Assembly (NCBI RefSeq): GCF_025685605.1 | Contig: NZ_JAGTUT010000001.1 | Coordinates: forward strand, 2,356,001-2,420,000 | Length of the DNA stretch: 64,000 bases | Reading direction: 5' to 3' | DNA from: Granulicella arctica | Lineage (GTDB): Bacteria > Acidobacteriota > Terriglobia > Terriglobales > Acidobacteriaceae | In this document: positions 34,703 to 43,075 of the stretch, in pieces | Layout: each line of letters starts with the position of its first letter | How positions within the stretch are numbered: the first letter of the stretch is position 1 | Notes under the pieces: model-generated | Databases searched by the model: none | Told to the model about the DNA's origin: nothing | What the model saw: only the letters and a program-made list of their open reading frames with translations | Made by a program: the position numbers and the translations under genes

Positions 34703-34736
34703 CAGCATTTTGGCAGCAAATGCTGCCAAAATGCTG
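34703..34736. repeat. 34-bp near-perfect palindrome close to attR
   Basis: Arms CAGCATTTTGGCAGCA (34703-34718) and TGCTGCCAAAATGCTG (34721-34736) with a 2-base centre. Contains the TTTGGCAGCAAATG word also found just inside attL, so integrase or excisionase binding is likelier than termination. The rest of 34551-34799 shows no gene. Confidence 0.7.
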
Positions 34737-34799
34737 GTTTTACCGGTTTAACCAACTCATAACCACTGTATCGTCAATAGCTTAGGTTCCGACCCACAT

Positions 34800-34846
34800 C
34801 ATGGCATGGAAGAGGTCATCGGTTTGATCCCGATCAGGTCCACCAA
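34800..34846 (+). repeat. attR: partial tRNA-Ala copy
   Basis: 47-base copy of the tRNA-Ala 3' half including CCA, with TTTGATC in place of TTCGATC in the T-loop. It lacks the 5' half and cannot be a tRNA. It marks the right boundary of the island. Confidence 0.9.
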
Positions 34847-34892
34847 ACAACCCCATCAAAATGAACAACTTCCAAACTCAGACCTCTTCTTT

Positions 34893-35172
34893 TTAGAGGG
34901 GCAAAGGTGCAAAAGGGTGTTGAGACTTTAACACCCTTCCCGGAAGCAGTAGTTCAACCAGCTTCGTGTTGGCGTCTCGCTTCGTCTGCGAGACGGCGTG
35001 AGTGTATGTCTCACGCGTGGTGCGACTATTCGCATGCCGCAGCAACTCCTGGGCCACTTTTATATCCGTCCCGAGAACTCGTACCAGGGATCCGAGCGTA
35101 TGCCGCAGTTTGTGCCAGCCGATGATCTTGCCTGTGATCCCAGCACGTTCGAGCGTTCGATGTTTACGCTGG
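34893..35172 (-). pseudogene. C-terminal fragment of a second tyrosine integrase
   Basis: Reading the minus strand from about 35172 gives an open frame containing LERAGITGKIIGWHKLRHTL, VAQELLRHANSRTTRETYTH and VELLLPGR to a TAA at 34893. HKLRHT (H-x-x-R), LLRHAN and the Tyr of TRETYTH are the box II, box III and nucleophile motifs of phage integrases. The N-terminal two thirds are absent: the sequence changes abruptly into an Oar receptor reading the other way near 35170. It differs from the island integrase, whose box II lacks the His. Hairpin AAGGGTGTT/AACACCCTT lies at 34913-34938 in its 3' end. Confidence 0.8.
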
Positions 35173-36664
35173 AGACGACTACAAGGTCAGCAACCGTCTC
35201 ACGCTGAACTATGGCGTGCGTTGGAGCTACCCTGGCACTGTAAACGATGATCGCAACTCGATCTACAACTTCACGCCACAGCGCGGCTACTTCAAGGCTC
35301 CGCTGTATGACAAGAACCTGGGCAATGTCGCACCACGCGTCGGCTTTGCCTTTACGCCGTTCAATAACTCCACGGCAACTGTCATTCGCGGCGCCTACGG
35401 CTGGTTCTACGATCAGCCTACGGTAGGCCAGTTTGTTTACAACAGCGTCGGTAATGGTGCCAGCGCCGGCATCTTCGGCAGCCCAGGTGATGCGAATGCT
35501 GCCATCAACGTCTCCAGCAGCACCTATACCCTCGGCACCTCGACCTTCCCGGCCGGCGTGAGCTTTGGAGCGAATGGTCAGCCCACCACGTCGCTGGGCA
35601 TTCTTGCCATCAACCCCAACTACCGTGCTGCGTACATGCAGAACTACAACGTGAACGTCGAGCAGCAGCTAGCGCCGAACACTCTCCTGACCGTTGCGTA
35701 TGTGGGCAGTGGTGGTCGCCGTCTGGCGTACGTCGCCGATCTGAACCAGATCCCGGTTACAACGAACGCAGCAGCCCGAGTTCGACCGTACGCCGCACAG
35801 TATCCCTACCTGACGGCCATCAACCAAGTGAACAGCGGAGCTACCTCGAACTACAACTCGCTGCAGTTCTCGCTGAAGCAGGCACAGTGGCATGGTCTTT
35901 CGGCTACGGTGTATTACACGTGGTCCAAGTCGATGGATGATTCGTCAAGCGCCACCACGCCTATGAACAGCCTAAACCTTCGCCAGGACTGGGGCCTGTC
36001 GACCTTCGACGTGCGCAACAATGTGTCTGGCTTCGCCAGCTACGCTGTTCCGCACTTCACAAGCCGCGCTCCTCGCCTGACGCAGGGCTACCAGGTAAAC
36101 GCGCTCTACTCGTTCGCAGGTGGTACACCGGTCAATATCCTTGCCGGGACCAACACCAGTGGATCGGGCGAGGCCAGCCGTGATCGTCCGAACCGCACCG
36201 GAGGCGTGCTCCCTTATGTGACTCGCGTCACCACGTCGACTGCTACCTCGCGTTCGTACTCTTACCTGAATAAGGCGGCATGGACCGCTGCTCCAGCCGG
36301 TACCTTCGGCAACGAGCGTCGCGACAGCATCGAGGGTCCCGGCTTCGGCGATGTCGACATGTCGTTCTTCAAGCGCACACCGATCACGGAGCGTATCAGC
36401 ACGGAACTTCGTGCCGAGATCTTCAACGTCGCCAACCAGTCGAACTTTGCCAACCCCAGCGGTACGCTCACGTCATCGGCCTTCGGTGTTCTGTCTGCAA
36501 CGCGTAACTCCTCCTCGGCCCCTGGCCTGGGAGCGGGCGAGCCACGCAACATGCAGTTCGCCTTCAAGGTCAATCGCATGTCAGCTAAGACCTGCAGATT
36601 GCAGGAAACGGCTGTCACTCAGCACGGCCAGCCTCGTTCATACCTTTCGCGAGAACCTCGATGA
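35171..36664 (+). pseudogene. Headless Oar-type TonB-dependent receptor remnant
   Basis: Only the C-terminal third of an acidobacterial Oar/CarboxypepD_reg-type outer membrane receptor. The frame is recognisable from GDDYKVSNRLTLNYGVRWSY (35171) and continues through NYNVNVEQQLAPNTLLTVAY, SNYNSLQFSLKQAQ, TVYYTWSKSMDDSS and EIFNVANQSNFANPSG, family landmarks of the beta-barrel. Full receptors have about 1100 residues; the signal peptide, regulatory domain and plug are missing. The 3' end is also altered: MQFAFKVN, normally followed by Phe-stop, runs on for about 30 unrelated residues into a dispersed repeat. The first internal start codon is GTG at 35216. Confidence 0.82.
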
Positions 36665-36703
36665 GTGCATCGGCCTGTCTTCGTCATTTGAGAACGTCAG
36701 GGG
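36660..36703 (+). repeat. Dispersed intergenic repeat, copy 1
   Basis: GATGAGTGCATCGGCCTGTC followed by TTCGTCATTTGAGAACGTCA. It is related to the copies at 38691, 39506, 42872 and 52222. The similarity to the 38691 copy continues downstream (TTTCCAGAAGCTGACTTAA vs TTTCTGAAAAGCCGATTTCTAA). The 240 bases up to the next gene hold no other recognisable feature. Confidence 0.6.
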
Positions 36704-36942
36704 AGTTTTGCTTTCCAGAAGCTGACTTAATCGAAGGGCGGAGGCGGGCCGGCGGTTGATGAGACTGCACGTTGTGCGGTTACTGAAAAATCGGGTTAGC
36801 TAATTCGTGTGCGGCGGTTGAGCTCACTCAACTGATGATGGCGCTGCGGGATGACATGGAATGCACAGGCCTGGAAGATTAGCTGGCGGAGGAAGTCCAC
36901 GGGATGTTGCTGTTGTGCGTCGAGACGAATAAGCTTCCCCAC

Positions 36943-38646
36943 ATGCGCTCAAATTATCTGCTCCTGCTCGCCGTTGCTCTCTTTCCCCTTGCTTGTTTTG
37001 CTCAGGATATGCCGGGCATGAGCGGAATGGAACATCATCACCACCACGACGCCGCGGAGCTGGGCAAGCTGGGAGAGGTGCACTTCCCGATTTCGTGTCT
37101 GAAGACGACGCAAGCTCCGTTCGAGCGTGGCATCGCGCTGTTGCATTCCTTTGGTTATACCGAAGCGGAACAGCAGTTCACCGAACTCACCCTGAGTGAT
37201 CCGAAATGCTCCATGGCTTACTGGGGCGTCGCGATGACGCACTACCAGGAGATTTGGGGACGTCCCGATGAGAAGGCATTGAAGCAGGGTACCGAAGCGA
37301 TGACCAAGGCGGGATCTCTTGCAGTTACGGAAAAAGTGACACCCCGCGAAAGGGCCTACATCGACGCACTCAACGGCTTTTTCGTGGCAGTACCCAACGG
37401 CTTCCAGACGGCGGCCGACGGTTACGCCGCGAGTATGAAGGCTCTTCACGCGACCTACCCCGACGACATTGAAGCAGCCGCCTTCTATGCGCTCGCCGTG
37501 CTTGCCAGCGAAGCCCCCGACGACACCTCGCTCGACAAGGAGCGCACCGCACTCGCCGTCCTGCTGCCCCTTTTCCAGACTCATCCTGAGCACCCTGGAC
37601 TTGCCCACTACATCATTCATACCTGCGATACGCCGAAGCTCGCAGCGCAAGGTCTTGATGCAGCAAAGGTCTACGCCAAAATCGCACCTTCCAGTGCCCA
37701 TGCCCTGCACATGCCCGGGCACATCTTCGCCCGTCTCGGCATGTGGCCCGAGGACATCGATTCCAACGAGAAATCGGTGGCCGCTTCCAATAAGGCGATT
37801 GCAGAAGGGCAGCCCGGCGGCGCGCATCAGATGCACGCGGAAGAGTTCCTTATCTATGCCTACCTTCAGGTAGGAGAAGACGAGAAAGCCCGCTTACTCA
37901 CATCGAACATGCAAGGTGTCGGCGAACGCATGGCGGCCATGCCAGGCATGGATGACATGAAGACCGGCGGCCGCCACTTCACCAACGAGATGAACGGTAT
38001 CTTCGCGCTTGAACTGCACGACTGGAAAGGCGCGGGAAAGCTGGAGCCGCAATCCGGGTCCAACGGGATGGAGTCGGCCACGACGTGGTGGGCCAACTGC
38101 ATTGGTGCAGCTCGTTCCGGCGATAAAGAAGCGGCACGCAAAGCTTTGGAGAAGATCGACACGCTGCTGGAAGAGATGAAGAAAAGCCCACGAGCCTACA
38201 TGGTCGAAGGTGCATTCGTTCCGCGAAACGAAATGGCAGCGTGGTCTGCCTACGCGGATGGCAGCAGGGAAGAAGCGATTACGCTCATGCGGAAAGCCGC
38301 TGATCGCCAGGACCTGACAGGTCAGAATGAAGTCGACATCCCCGCGCGGGAGATGCTGGGTGACCTGCTGATGCTCGAGAACGAACCGCATCAGGCCATT
38401 GTGGAGTATAAGACTGCACTGATGCTGAGCCCGAATCGACTGAACGGTTTGCTGAGTGCAGGCGAGGCGGAAGAAAGTGTCGGCAATAAGCCGGAAGCGG
38501 AGAGATATTACGCAGTGGCTGCAATAAACACTCACGCGGGGGTGGACAGCAAACGGCAAGACTTGCAGCATGCGGTCAGCTTTGCGCCAAAGGCCTCGCA
38601 TCTGGGGATAGGAGACCACGCAGCCCAACCTGCCGGCGCAGATTAG
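36943..38646 (+). CDS. Secreted TPR protein with N-terminal Met/His cluster
   Basis: 567 residues from ATG 36943 (signal peptide MRSNYLLLLAVALFPLACFA); the frame is open to 36904. The mature N-terminus is DMPGMSGMEHHHHHDAAELG, a Met/His-rich stretch of the kind that binds copper or other soft metals. The rest is helical repeats: FERGIALLHSFGYTEAEQQF, SMAYWGVAMTHYQEIW, HPGLAHYIIHTCDTP, ALHMPGHIFARLGMWPEDID, and MLGDLLMLENEPHQAIVEYK. Several His-rich elements (ALHMPGH, GGAHQMHAEEF) may be a metal site. Acidobacteria carry many homologue-like TPR proteins of unknown function; metal handling is inference. Confidence 0.8.
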   Translation: MRSNYLLLLAVALFPLACFAQDMPGMSGMEHHHHHDAAELGKLGEVHFPISCLKTTQAPFERGIALLHSFGYTEAEQQFTELTLSDPKCSMAYWGVAMTHYQEIWGRPDEKALKQGTEAMTKAGSLAVTEKVTPRERAYIDALNGFFVAVPNGFQTAADGYAASMKALHATYPDDIEAAAFYALAVLASEAPDDTSLDKERTALAVLLPLFQTHPEHPGLAHYIIHTCDTPKLAAQGLDAAKVYAKIAPSSAHALHMPGHIFARLGMWPEDIDSNEKSVAASNKAIAEGQPGGAHQMHAEEFLIYAYLQVGEDEKARLLTSNMQGVGERMAAMPGMDDMKTGGRHFTNEMNGIFALELHDWKGAGKLEPQSGSNGMESATTWWANCIGAARSGDKEAARKALEKIDTLLEEMKKSPRAYMVEGAFVPRNEMAAWSAYADGSREEAITLMRKAADRQDLTGQNEVDIPAREMLGDLLMLENEPHQAIVEYKTALMLSPNRLNGLLSAGEAEESVGNKPEAERYYAVAAINTHAGVDSKRQDLQHAVSFAPKASHLGIGDHAAQPAGAD

Positions 38647-38690
38647 GATCAGTCCCGGTGGTACGCGCTTCTCGTCAGTGTGATCTCAGT

Positions 38691-38768
38691 GAGTGCTAAT
38701 CGCCAATGCACTCATCGAGCCGCTTGTTCTGGATGAGTGACTCGGCCTGATCTCGCCAGTTGAAAATG
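38691..38768 (+). repeat. Dispersed intergenic repeat, copy 2
   Basis: Begins GAGTGCTAATCGCCAATGCA and contains CTCGGCCTGATCTCGCCAGT then TGAAAATG. Its first half matches the 42872 copy (GAGTGCTAAATCGC) and its second half matches all copies. It lies 45 bases after a stop codon. Confidence 0.6.
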
Positions 38769-38824
38769 TCTGGGTTGGATGTTTCTGAAAAGCCGATTTC
38801 TAAGTGCCCATCCGTGTAGGGCGT

Positions 38825-39520
38825 ATGATCGGCGCTGTGAAAAGGCTCAAACTTTATCACTTCTTTTTGGTCAGCCTTGTCCTCTTGGCACTAGCTGTGC
38901 TTTTCACGCGCGAGCGGCTTGAACGGGCGTTTATCGCGGCCTCGATCTATCACGCCCACATCATAACGCCACCGAGTGCCCTGGCCGGTTCTTCCCGAGC
39001 GCACCGCTTGAAAGAGAGCGCTCAACTTTACTGGGACTTCGCCGAGATCCCGATGGCTCGTGCAAAACGGCTACAACTGCTGGATCCGACGCTGAAGCCT
39101 CTTGTCCGCGAGATGAGCAGACGGGAAGCCGCGGGAGAAGATATGCAGATCCCCCTGCATACGTACCGCGAAATCCGGTGGCGAGAGAACTTTACGCCTG
39201 ATCTCACAGCGACCCGGACAAAAATCGACGCACTTCAGCGCAGCCTTGCCACTACGGAACCTCAAAGGCTTACCGTAAGCGACCAACAGGACGCGGATGG
39301 CAGTTGGGCGCAAGGTATTGATGTTTGGTATCTCAAGCTCTACTACTCGGTAAATAAATTAGAGGCTTGTCGAGAGGCGCCACCGCACCCGCTACTCTAC
39401 ATGAACCGGATCAGCTCTCCGAGCGGACTGTGTCGATTAGTAACGATGAACGCGCCTTTCGTTAGAAACATTCCCAGGACTGGCGCTAAATTGGCAATGC
39501 GCTTTAGTGAGCGAGCTTAG
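38825..39520 (+). CDS. Small membrane-anchored hypothetical protein
   Basis: 231 residues from ATG 38825 (MIGAVKRLKLYHFFLVSLVL); GTG at 38804 would add seven. One N-terminal TM helix, then a mostly helical soluble part with many Arg (LKESAQLYWDFAEIPMARAK, REIRWRENFTPDLTATRTKI) and two Cys near the end (LEACREAPP, SGLCRLV). I do not recognise a family. Its last codons (RFSERA-stop) lie inside a dispersed repeat, so the original C-terminus may have been replaced. Flanking sequence is full of remnants; it may be a decaying gene. Confidence 0.5.
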   Translation: MIGAVKRLKLYHFFLVSLVLLALAVLFTRERLERAFIAASIYHAHIITPPSALAGSSRAHRLKESAQLYWDFAEIPMARAKRLQLLDPTLKPLVREMSRREAAGEDMQIPLHTYREIRWRENFTPDLTATRTKIDALQRSLATTEPQRLTVSDQQDADGSWAQGIDVWYLKLYYSVNKLEACREAPPHPLLYMNRISSPSGLCRLVTMNAPFVRNIPRTGAKLAMRFSERA

Positions 39521-39560
39521 GGGGTGAAAATGTGCATCGGCCTGTTCTCGCCAATTGGGA
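39506..39560 (+). repeat. Dispersed intergenic repeat, copy 3
   Basis: AGTGAGCGAGCTTAGGGGGT ... CATCGGCCTGTTCTCGCCA. It matches the 52222 copy at 46 of 55 positions without gaps. It spans the stop codon of the preceding gene. Confidence 0.7.
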
Positions 39561-39592
39561 CCAATACGTTGACACTGATCATTTTGGCTGTC

Positions 39593-40519
39593 CTAGTCGA
39601 CTGCCTGTATCGGGCTTTCCGAAGTGAGTGCATCCACTCGCGACAAGAACAGCTTCAAGATAGACGAGCTGTTTCCCTTGCGATAACCAACGGAAAGATC
39701 GATTGTCGGTCCCGCACATTCAAGTGGACGCGTTGTCACAGCAGCGGGAAGAAAAGTCTTTGCATAGTGCGGTAAGAGCGCCACACCACCCGTCGAAGCA
39801 ATGAGGGACATGACGCCGCCCAGGTTGTCCACTTCGTAGCTTGGTTTGATCTCGATCCCGTTGTCATGCAGAAATCTGTCAATCGTGCGGCGCAACGCGG
39901 GTTGTTTTCCTGAGATGCTGAGAGCAGTTCCGGAAACACTGATGAATCTTTCGCAGGCGATCTCCTGAAGGGTGATCGTCTCTTTGGCGGCAAGTGGATG
40001 TTGCGATGGCAGGAAGACCTTAAAATGCTCCTCGATCAAGGTCCGGAAGACTATGTCATCGGTTCCATCTTCTCTACGGAGAAAGGCGATGTCTATGCCT
40101 CCGTGTAGTAAAGCGACGGCGAGTTGGGGGGAGTTTTGCGTAGAAATGACGACGTGAATATTTGGCAACTCATCGCGGATGAGCTTAAGGGCTGCCGGGA
40201 GCCAGGTCGTATCATGGCCGATCATGAAGCCCATAGAGAGTGAGGGGATCGTGGGATAGGCGATCTGCCGAGCCGACTGTACCGCCGCTTCGGCTTGCGA
40301 CAGCATGACCCGTGCGTGGTCGAGAAATACCCGACCTGCAGGTGTCAGCTCAACACCCTTCGCGCCCCGGATGAAAAGCGGGGTGCCTACCTCGTCCTCG
40401 AGATCACGAATCTGGCGGCTCAGGGAGGGCTGCGTTGTATTTAGCTTTTCTTCTGCCGCGAGCTTCAAGCTTCGCGCTTCGGCGACCGCAACGAAGTAAC
40501 GGAGATGTCTGAGTTCCAC
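39593..40519 (-). CDS. LysR-family transcriptional regulator
   Basis: A 308-residue LTTR. The N-terminal winged helix-turn-helix is MELRHLRYFVAVAEARSLKL followed by TTQPSLSRQIRDLEDEVGTP and ELTPAGRVFLDHAR. The C-terminal effector domain has two lobes (LSMGFMIGHDTTWLPAALKL, LLHGGIDIAFLRRE, SLIASTGGVALLPHY). It is divergently arranged with two SDR genes starting 130 bases away, which it most likely controls. The intergenic region has TCGGATTCGA near 40571 as a possible operator half. Confidence 0.93.
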   Translation of the reverse strand: MELRHLRYFVAVAEARSLKLAAEEKLNTTQPSLSRQIRDLEDEVGTPLFIRGAKGVELTPAGRVFLDHARVMLSQAEAAVQSARQIAYPTIPSLSMGFMIGHDTTWLPAALKLIRDELPNIHVVISTQNSPQLAVALLHGGIDIAFLRREDGTDDIVFRTLIEEHFKVFLPSQHPLAAKETITLQEIACERFISVSGTALSISGKQPALRRTIDRFLHDNGIEIKPSYEVDNLGGVMSLIASTGGVALLPHYAKTFLPAAVTTRPLECAGPTIDLSVGYRKGNSSSILKLFLSRVDALTSESPIQAVD

Positions 40520-40648
40520 GTGTCACCTCTGCCTGAAAAGCATACCCCCTGAGCTTACAAAGCAATGTTATCGGATTCGATTGGCGAGTATGTTTTGAGC
40601 AAGTTCTTCTCTTTTCGGGGAACAATTCGCCAAAAGGAAACGAAACAC

Positions 40649-41392
40649 ATGGCTCAGTCACTCAAGGGAAAGGTTGCGCTCGTCACGGGAGGTTCGCGTG
40701 GAATCGGTGCAGCCATTGCAAAGCGTCTAGCAGCCGATGGAGCCAGAGTGGCGATTACTTATGCTAAGGACGCCAACTCGGCAACGGATGTGGTTAAGGC
40801 AATCGAAGCGGCGGGAGGAAAAGCACTCGCAATCCAGGCAGACGCCGCAGAGCCTGAAGCTGTGCAAGCCGCTGTCGAGAAAGCTGTCGCCGCGCTGGGC
40901 AAACTTGATGTGCTTGTAAATAACGCGGGCACGGCCATTCCAAAGCCGTTCGTGGACACAACGCTAGAAGAGATGGATCACGTCATCAACCTGAACATAC
41001 GCGGCATGTTCGTCACCACCAAGGTAGCGCTGCAACACATGAACGATAACGGCCGGATCATCATGATCGGTTCGTGCGTTGGCGAACGAAATTTGACGCC
41101 TGGGCTGGCCGCGTATGCTGCGACCAAGGGCGCTGTGAAGATGTTTGCGCAAAGCTTGTCCAGAGAAGTAGGCAGCCGCGGCATTACGGTGAACAATGTG
41201 CAGCCAGGCCCGATCGATACGGATCTCAATCCTGCTTCCGGTGACTGGGCGACTCCTCAGAAAGCGGTAACAGCACTGAACCGGTATGGTCATGTCGATG
41301 AGGTCGCTGCTCTGGTGGCTTTTGTCGCCAGCCCTGAAGCGGCATACATCACCGGCGCAAATCTCACAGTTGATGGCGGGACAAATGCCTGA
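40649..41392 (+). CDS. SDR family oxidoreductase
   Basis: 247 residues from ATG 40649 (MAQSLKGKVALVTGGSRGIG), with AAAGGAAA about 10 bases upstream; the frame is open to 40565. Cofactor motif TGGSRGIGAAIAK and NNAGTA; the catalytic Ser is in IIMIGSCVGE, the Tyr-Lys in AYAATKGAVKMF. The end ITGANLTVDGGTNA is the SDR consensus. It overlaps the next SDR gene by 8 bases. The substrate is unknown; the LysR neighbour suggests an inducible detoxification role. Confidence 0.9.
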   Translation: MAQSLKGKVALVTGGSRGIGAAIAKRLAADGARVAITYAKDANSATDVVKAIEAAGGKALAIQADAAEPEAVQAAVEKAVAALGKLDVLVNNAGTAIPKPFVDTTLEEMDHVINLNIRGMFVTTKVALQHMNDNGRIIMIGSCVGERNLTPGLAAYAATKGAVKMFAQSLSREVGSRGITVNNVQPGPIDTDLNPASGDWATPQKAVTALNRYGHVDEVAALVAFVASPEAAYITGANLTVDGGTNA

Positions 41393-42161
41393 GCCGATGC
41401 CACTTCAAGGGAAGATTGCTCTCGTCACTGGTGCTTCGAGAGGGATCGGCCGCGCGACGGCGGTCGCGCTTTCAGAGGCTGGGGCACACGTTCTGATCCA
41501 CTATGGCCGGTCGGCCCGAGAAGCAGAGTCGCTTGTTGCCGAAATCAAGGCTAAAGGAGGGCGGGCAGATGCCGTGTCCGCCGATCTGGCGACCCCTGAC
41601 GGACCGGCTTCGCTCGCACAACAGGTGCGGTCCCTCGCCAGTGACCGGTTGGATGTGCTGGTGCTTAACGCAGGAGTCAGTAAGGCGGCCCGCATTCCGG
41701 ACTATACAGCCGAAGACCTCGATCTACTCTTTGCGACCAACGTGCGAGGCCCGTTCCTGCTGGTACAACAACTCCTGCCCATCCTGGGTGATGGCTCAAA
41801 CGTTACCGTGATCACTTCGATCGGTGCCCGTTCTGTTGTTGGCCAACCCGGAGTCGATAACCCCTCAATACTTGCCTACGCGTCTACCAAAGGTGCGCTT
41901 GAAACCCTGGTGAGGAACTGGGCTGCGATCCTCGGGCCGGGAGGTATCCGCGTTAACGCAGTTGCGCCTGGTGTCATCGACACCGACATGTCGAACTTTA
42001 CAAAGACCGAGGCAGGACGTGAAATCGCGCTTGGAATGCAAGCGCTCAAACGGATCGGCAAGCCTGAAGATGTCGCCGATGTTGTCGCGTTTCTTGCGTC
42101 TGATGGAGCACGCTGGATTACAGGAGCGAGTATTCCAGTTGATGGCGGCACGAAGCTATAG
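41385..42161 (+). CDS. SDR family oxidoreductase (second of pair)
   Basis: 258 residues from ATG 41385 (MPEPMPLQGKIALVTGASRG); ATG at 41397 is also possible. TGASRGIGRA cofactor motif, LNAGVS (NAG), catalytic Ser in VITSIGARSV, Tyr-Lys in LAYASTKGALET, C-terminal ITGASIPVDGGTKL. It is a diverged paralog of the upstream SDR (shared family motifs, different lengths between them). Coupled translation with SDR 1 is likely. Confidence 0.9.
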   Translation: MPEPMPLQGKIALVTGASRGIGRATAVALSEAGAHVLIHYGRSAREAESLVAEIKAKGGRADAVSADLATPDGPASLAQQVRSLASDRLDVLVLNAGVSKAARIPDYTAEDLDLLFATNVRGPFLLVQQLLPILGDGSNVTVITSIGARSVVGQPGVDNPSILAYASTKGALETLVRNWAAILGPGGIRVNAVAPGVIDTDMSNFTKTEAGREIALGMQALKRIGKPEDVADVVAFLASDGARWITGASIPVDGGTKL

Positions 42162-42279
42162 CCGTTCAAGCGAGACGCGAGTATTTTCCCAGATGACGAC
42201 ACATCGCCAATGCGCATTTCGAGGCTGCTTGGCTCTGGAAACGCACACCGCCCTGTAGACTTCGAATGGCAACGCGCGG

Positions 42280-42456
42280 TCACGCGGCCCATTCATCGAA
42301 TTGGCGAATGACTTGTATGAGCTTGCATCCCAACAGGATGAGAGAGCCCCACAATATGAAGGGGACCCCATAGAGTAGAAGGCGCTTGCGTGAATGGTCT
42401 GCCTCAAACACTCGTACCTTCACGACGGCGTATACATATGCAATCACGTATGGAGC
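42280..42456 (-). pseudogene. Fragment of a small membrane protein
   Basis: The minus-strand frame ending at TGA 42280 reads ILGAPYVIAYVYAVVKVRVF ... LLLYGVPFILWGSLILLGCK ... QFDEWAA, two clear hydrophobic helices. No start codon with a ribosome binding site is visible and the frame stops making sense near 42456, where the TetR remnant on the other strand begins. Likely a truncated gene. Confidence 0.4.
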
Positions 42457-42463
42457 TCCCAGA

Positions 42464-42838
42464 ATGACCGCATTTCAAGCGGAGGCGGATATACACAAAG
42501 CCGTGACTGCCTTTTGCGAGGCTACGGTCAACATCGCTTCAGAGAAGGCTAACGGCGGTTGCATGATGGCCGCCGCTGCGCTTGGACAGTCGGAACGAGT
42601 AACGGAGATCCGTTCTTACACAGCGAAGGGCCTGACCACAACCGCTGATCTCTTCGCGAAACGTTTCGAAAAGGAGATGAAGGCGGGACACCTGACTCGC
42701 ACTCCATCTGCCAGGGTGCGAGGCCGTTTGCTCGTTGACTTGCTGCAAGGTTTGCAGCTTCGCGCCAAGATTGATATCGCGCGCGAACAATTGCTGGAAG
42801 ATATCCGAAGCTATGTGCCGCTGATTCTTGGCGGATAA
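42464..42838 (+). pseudogene. TetR-family regulator remnant (C-terminal domain only)
   Basis: 125 residues from ATG 42464 that match the ligand-binding half of TetR regulators: CEATVNIASEKANGGCMMAA, VTEIRSYTAKGLTTTADLFA, KEMKAGHLTRTPSARVRGRL and LLQGLQLRAKIDIAREQLLE. The N-terminal helix-turn-helix (about 50-60 residues) is absent; the open frame extends to 42386 but shows no HTH. Without DNA-binding it cannot be a normal repressor. It lies between the SDR pair and a dispersed repeat. Confidence 0.65.
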
Positions 42839-42871
42839 AGCTACGCACTTCTTGCGGGAATAGTTCTGAAC

Positions 42872-42940
42872 GAGTGCTAAATCGCTAGTCACTCTCCGAC
42901 GTGTGCTGGCCTCAAAACGTGCGATGGCCTGTTCTCGCCA
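42872..42940 (+). repeat. Dispersed intergenic repeat, copy 4
   Basis: GAGTGCTAAATCGCTAGTCA ... AAAACGTGCGATGGCCTGTT CTCGCCA. Its start matches copy 2, its end copies 2, 3 and 5. It lies 33 bases after the TetR remnant. Confidence 0.6.
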
Positions 42941-43075
42941 TGCCACCTCGTTCTTTGAGTTGTTAGGTACTGCTCTACCTCATCGTTTGTCAGGAGGCAT
43001 ACGGAACGTGACCCATTCGATATCAAGGGAGGGAAGCCGCGGTTATGCGGAATGCTCCTCGTCTTAAGCGCCTTG

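Larger units (their letters stand above)
31449..34846. mobile_element. 3.4-kb integrative element in tRNA-Ala: integrase plus AbiE toxin-antitoxin
   Basis: The element is bounded by 47-bp direct repeats (31449-31495 and 34800-34846) with one mismatch, the left copy being the 3' half of tRNA-Ala. It holds only three genes, all on the minus strand: a tyrosine integrase next to the tRNA, AbiEii toxin and AbiEi antitoxin. GGCAGCAAAT repeats occur at both inner ends. The integrase is frameshifted, so the element may be fixed in place. It is a minimal defence or addiction island. Confidence 0.85.

Noticed and set aside
34801-34844. A second tRNA gene
   Set aside because: Only the 3' half (anticodon arm to CCA) is present with a T-loop change; it is the attR copy of tRNA-Ala.
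42156-42407. An 83-residue minus-strand frame after the second SDR
   Set aside because: It has no family features, and the better frame there encodes hydrophobic helices of a membrane remnant.
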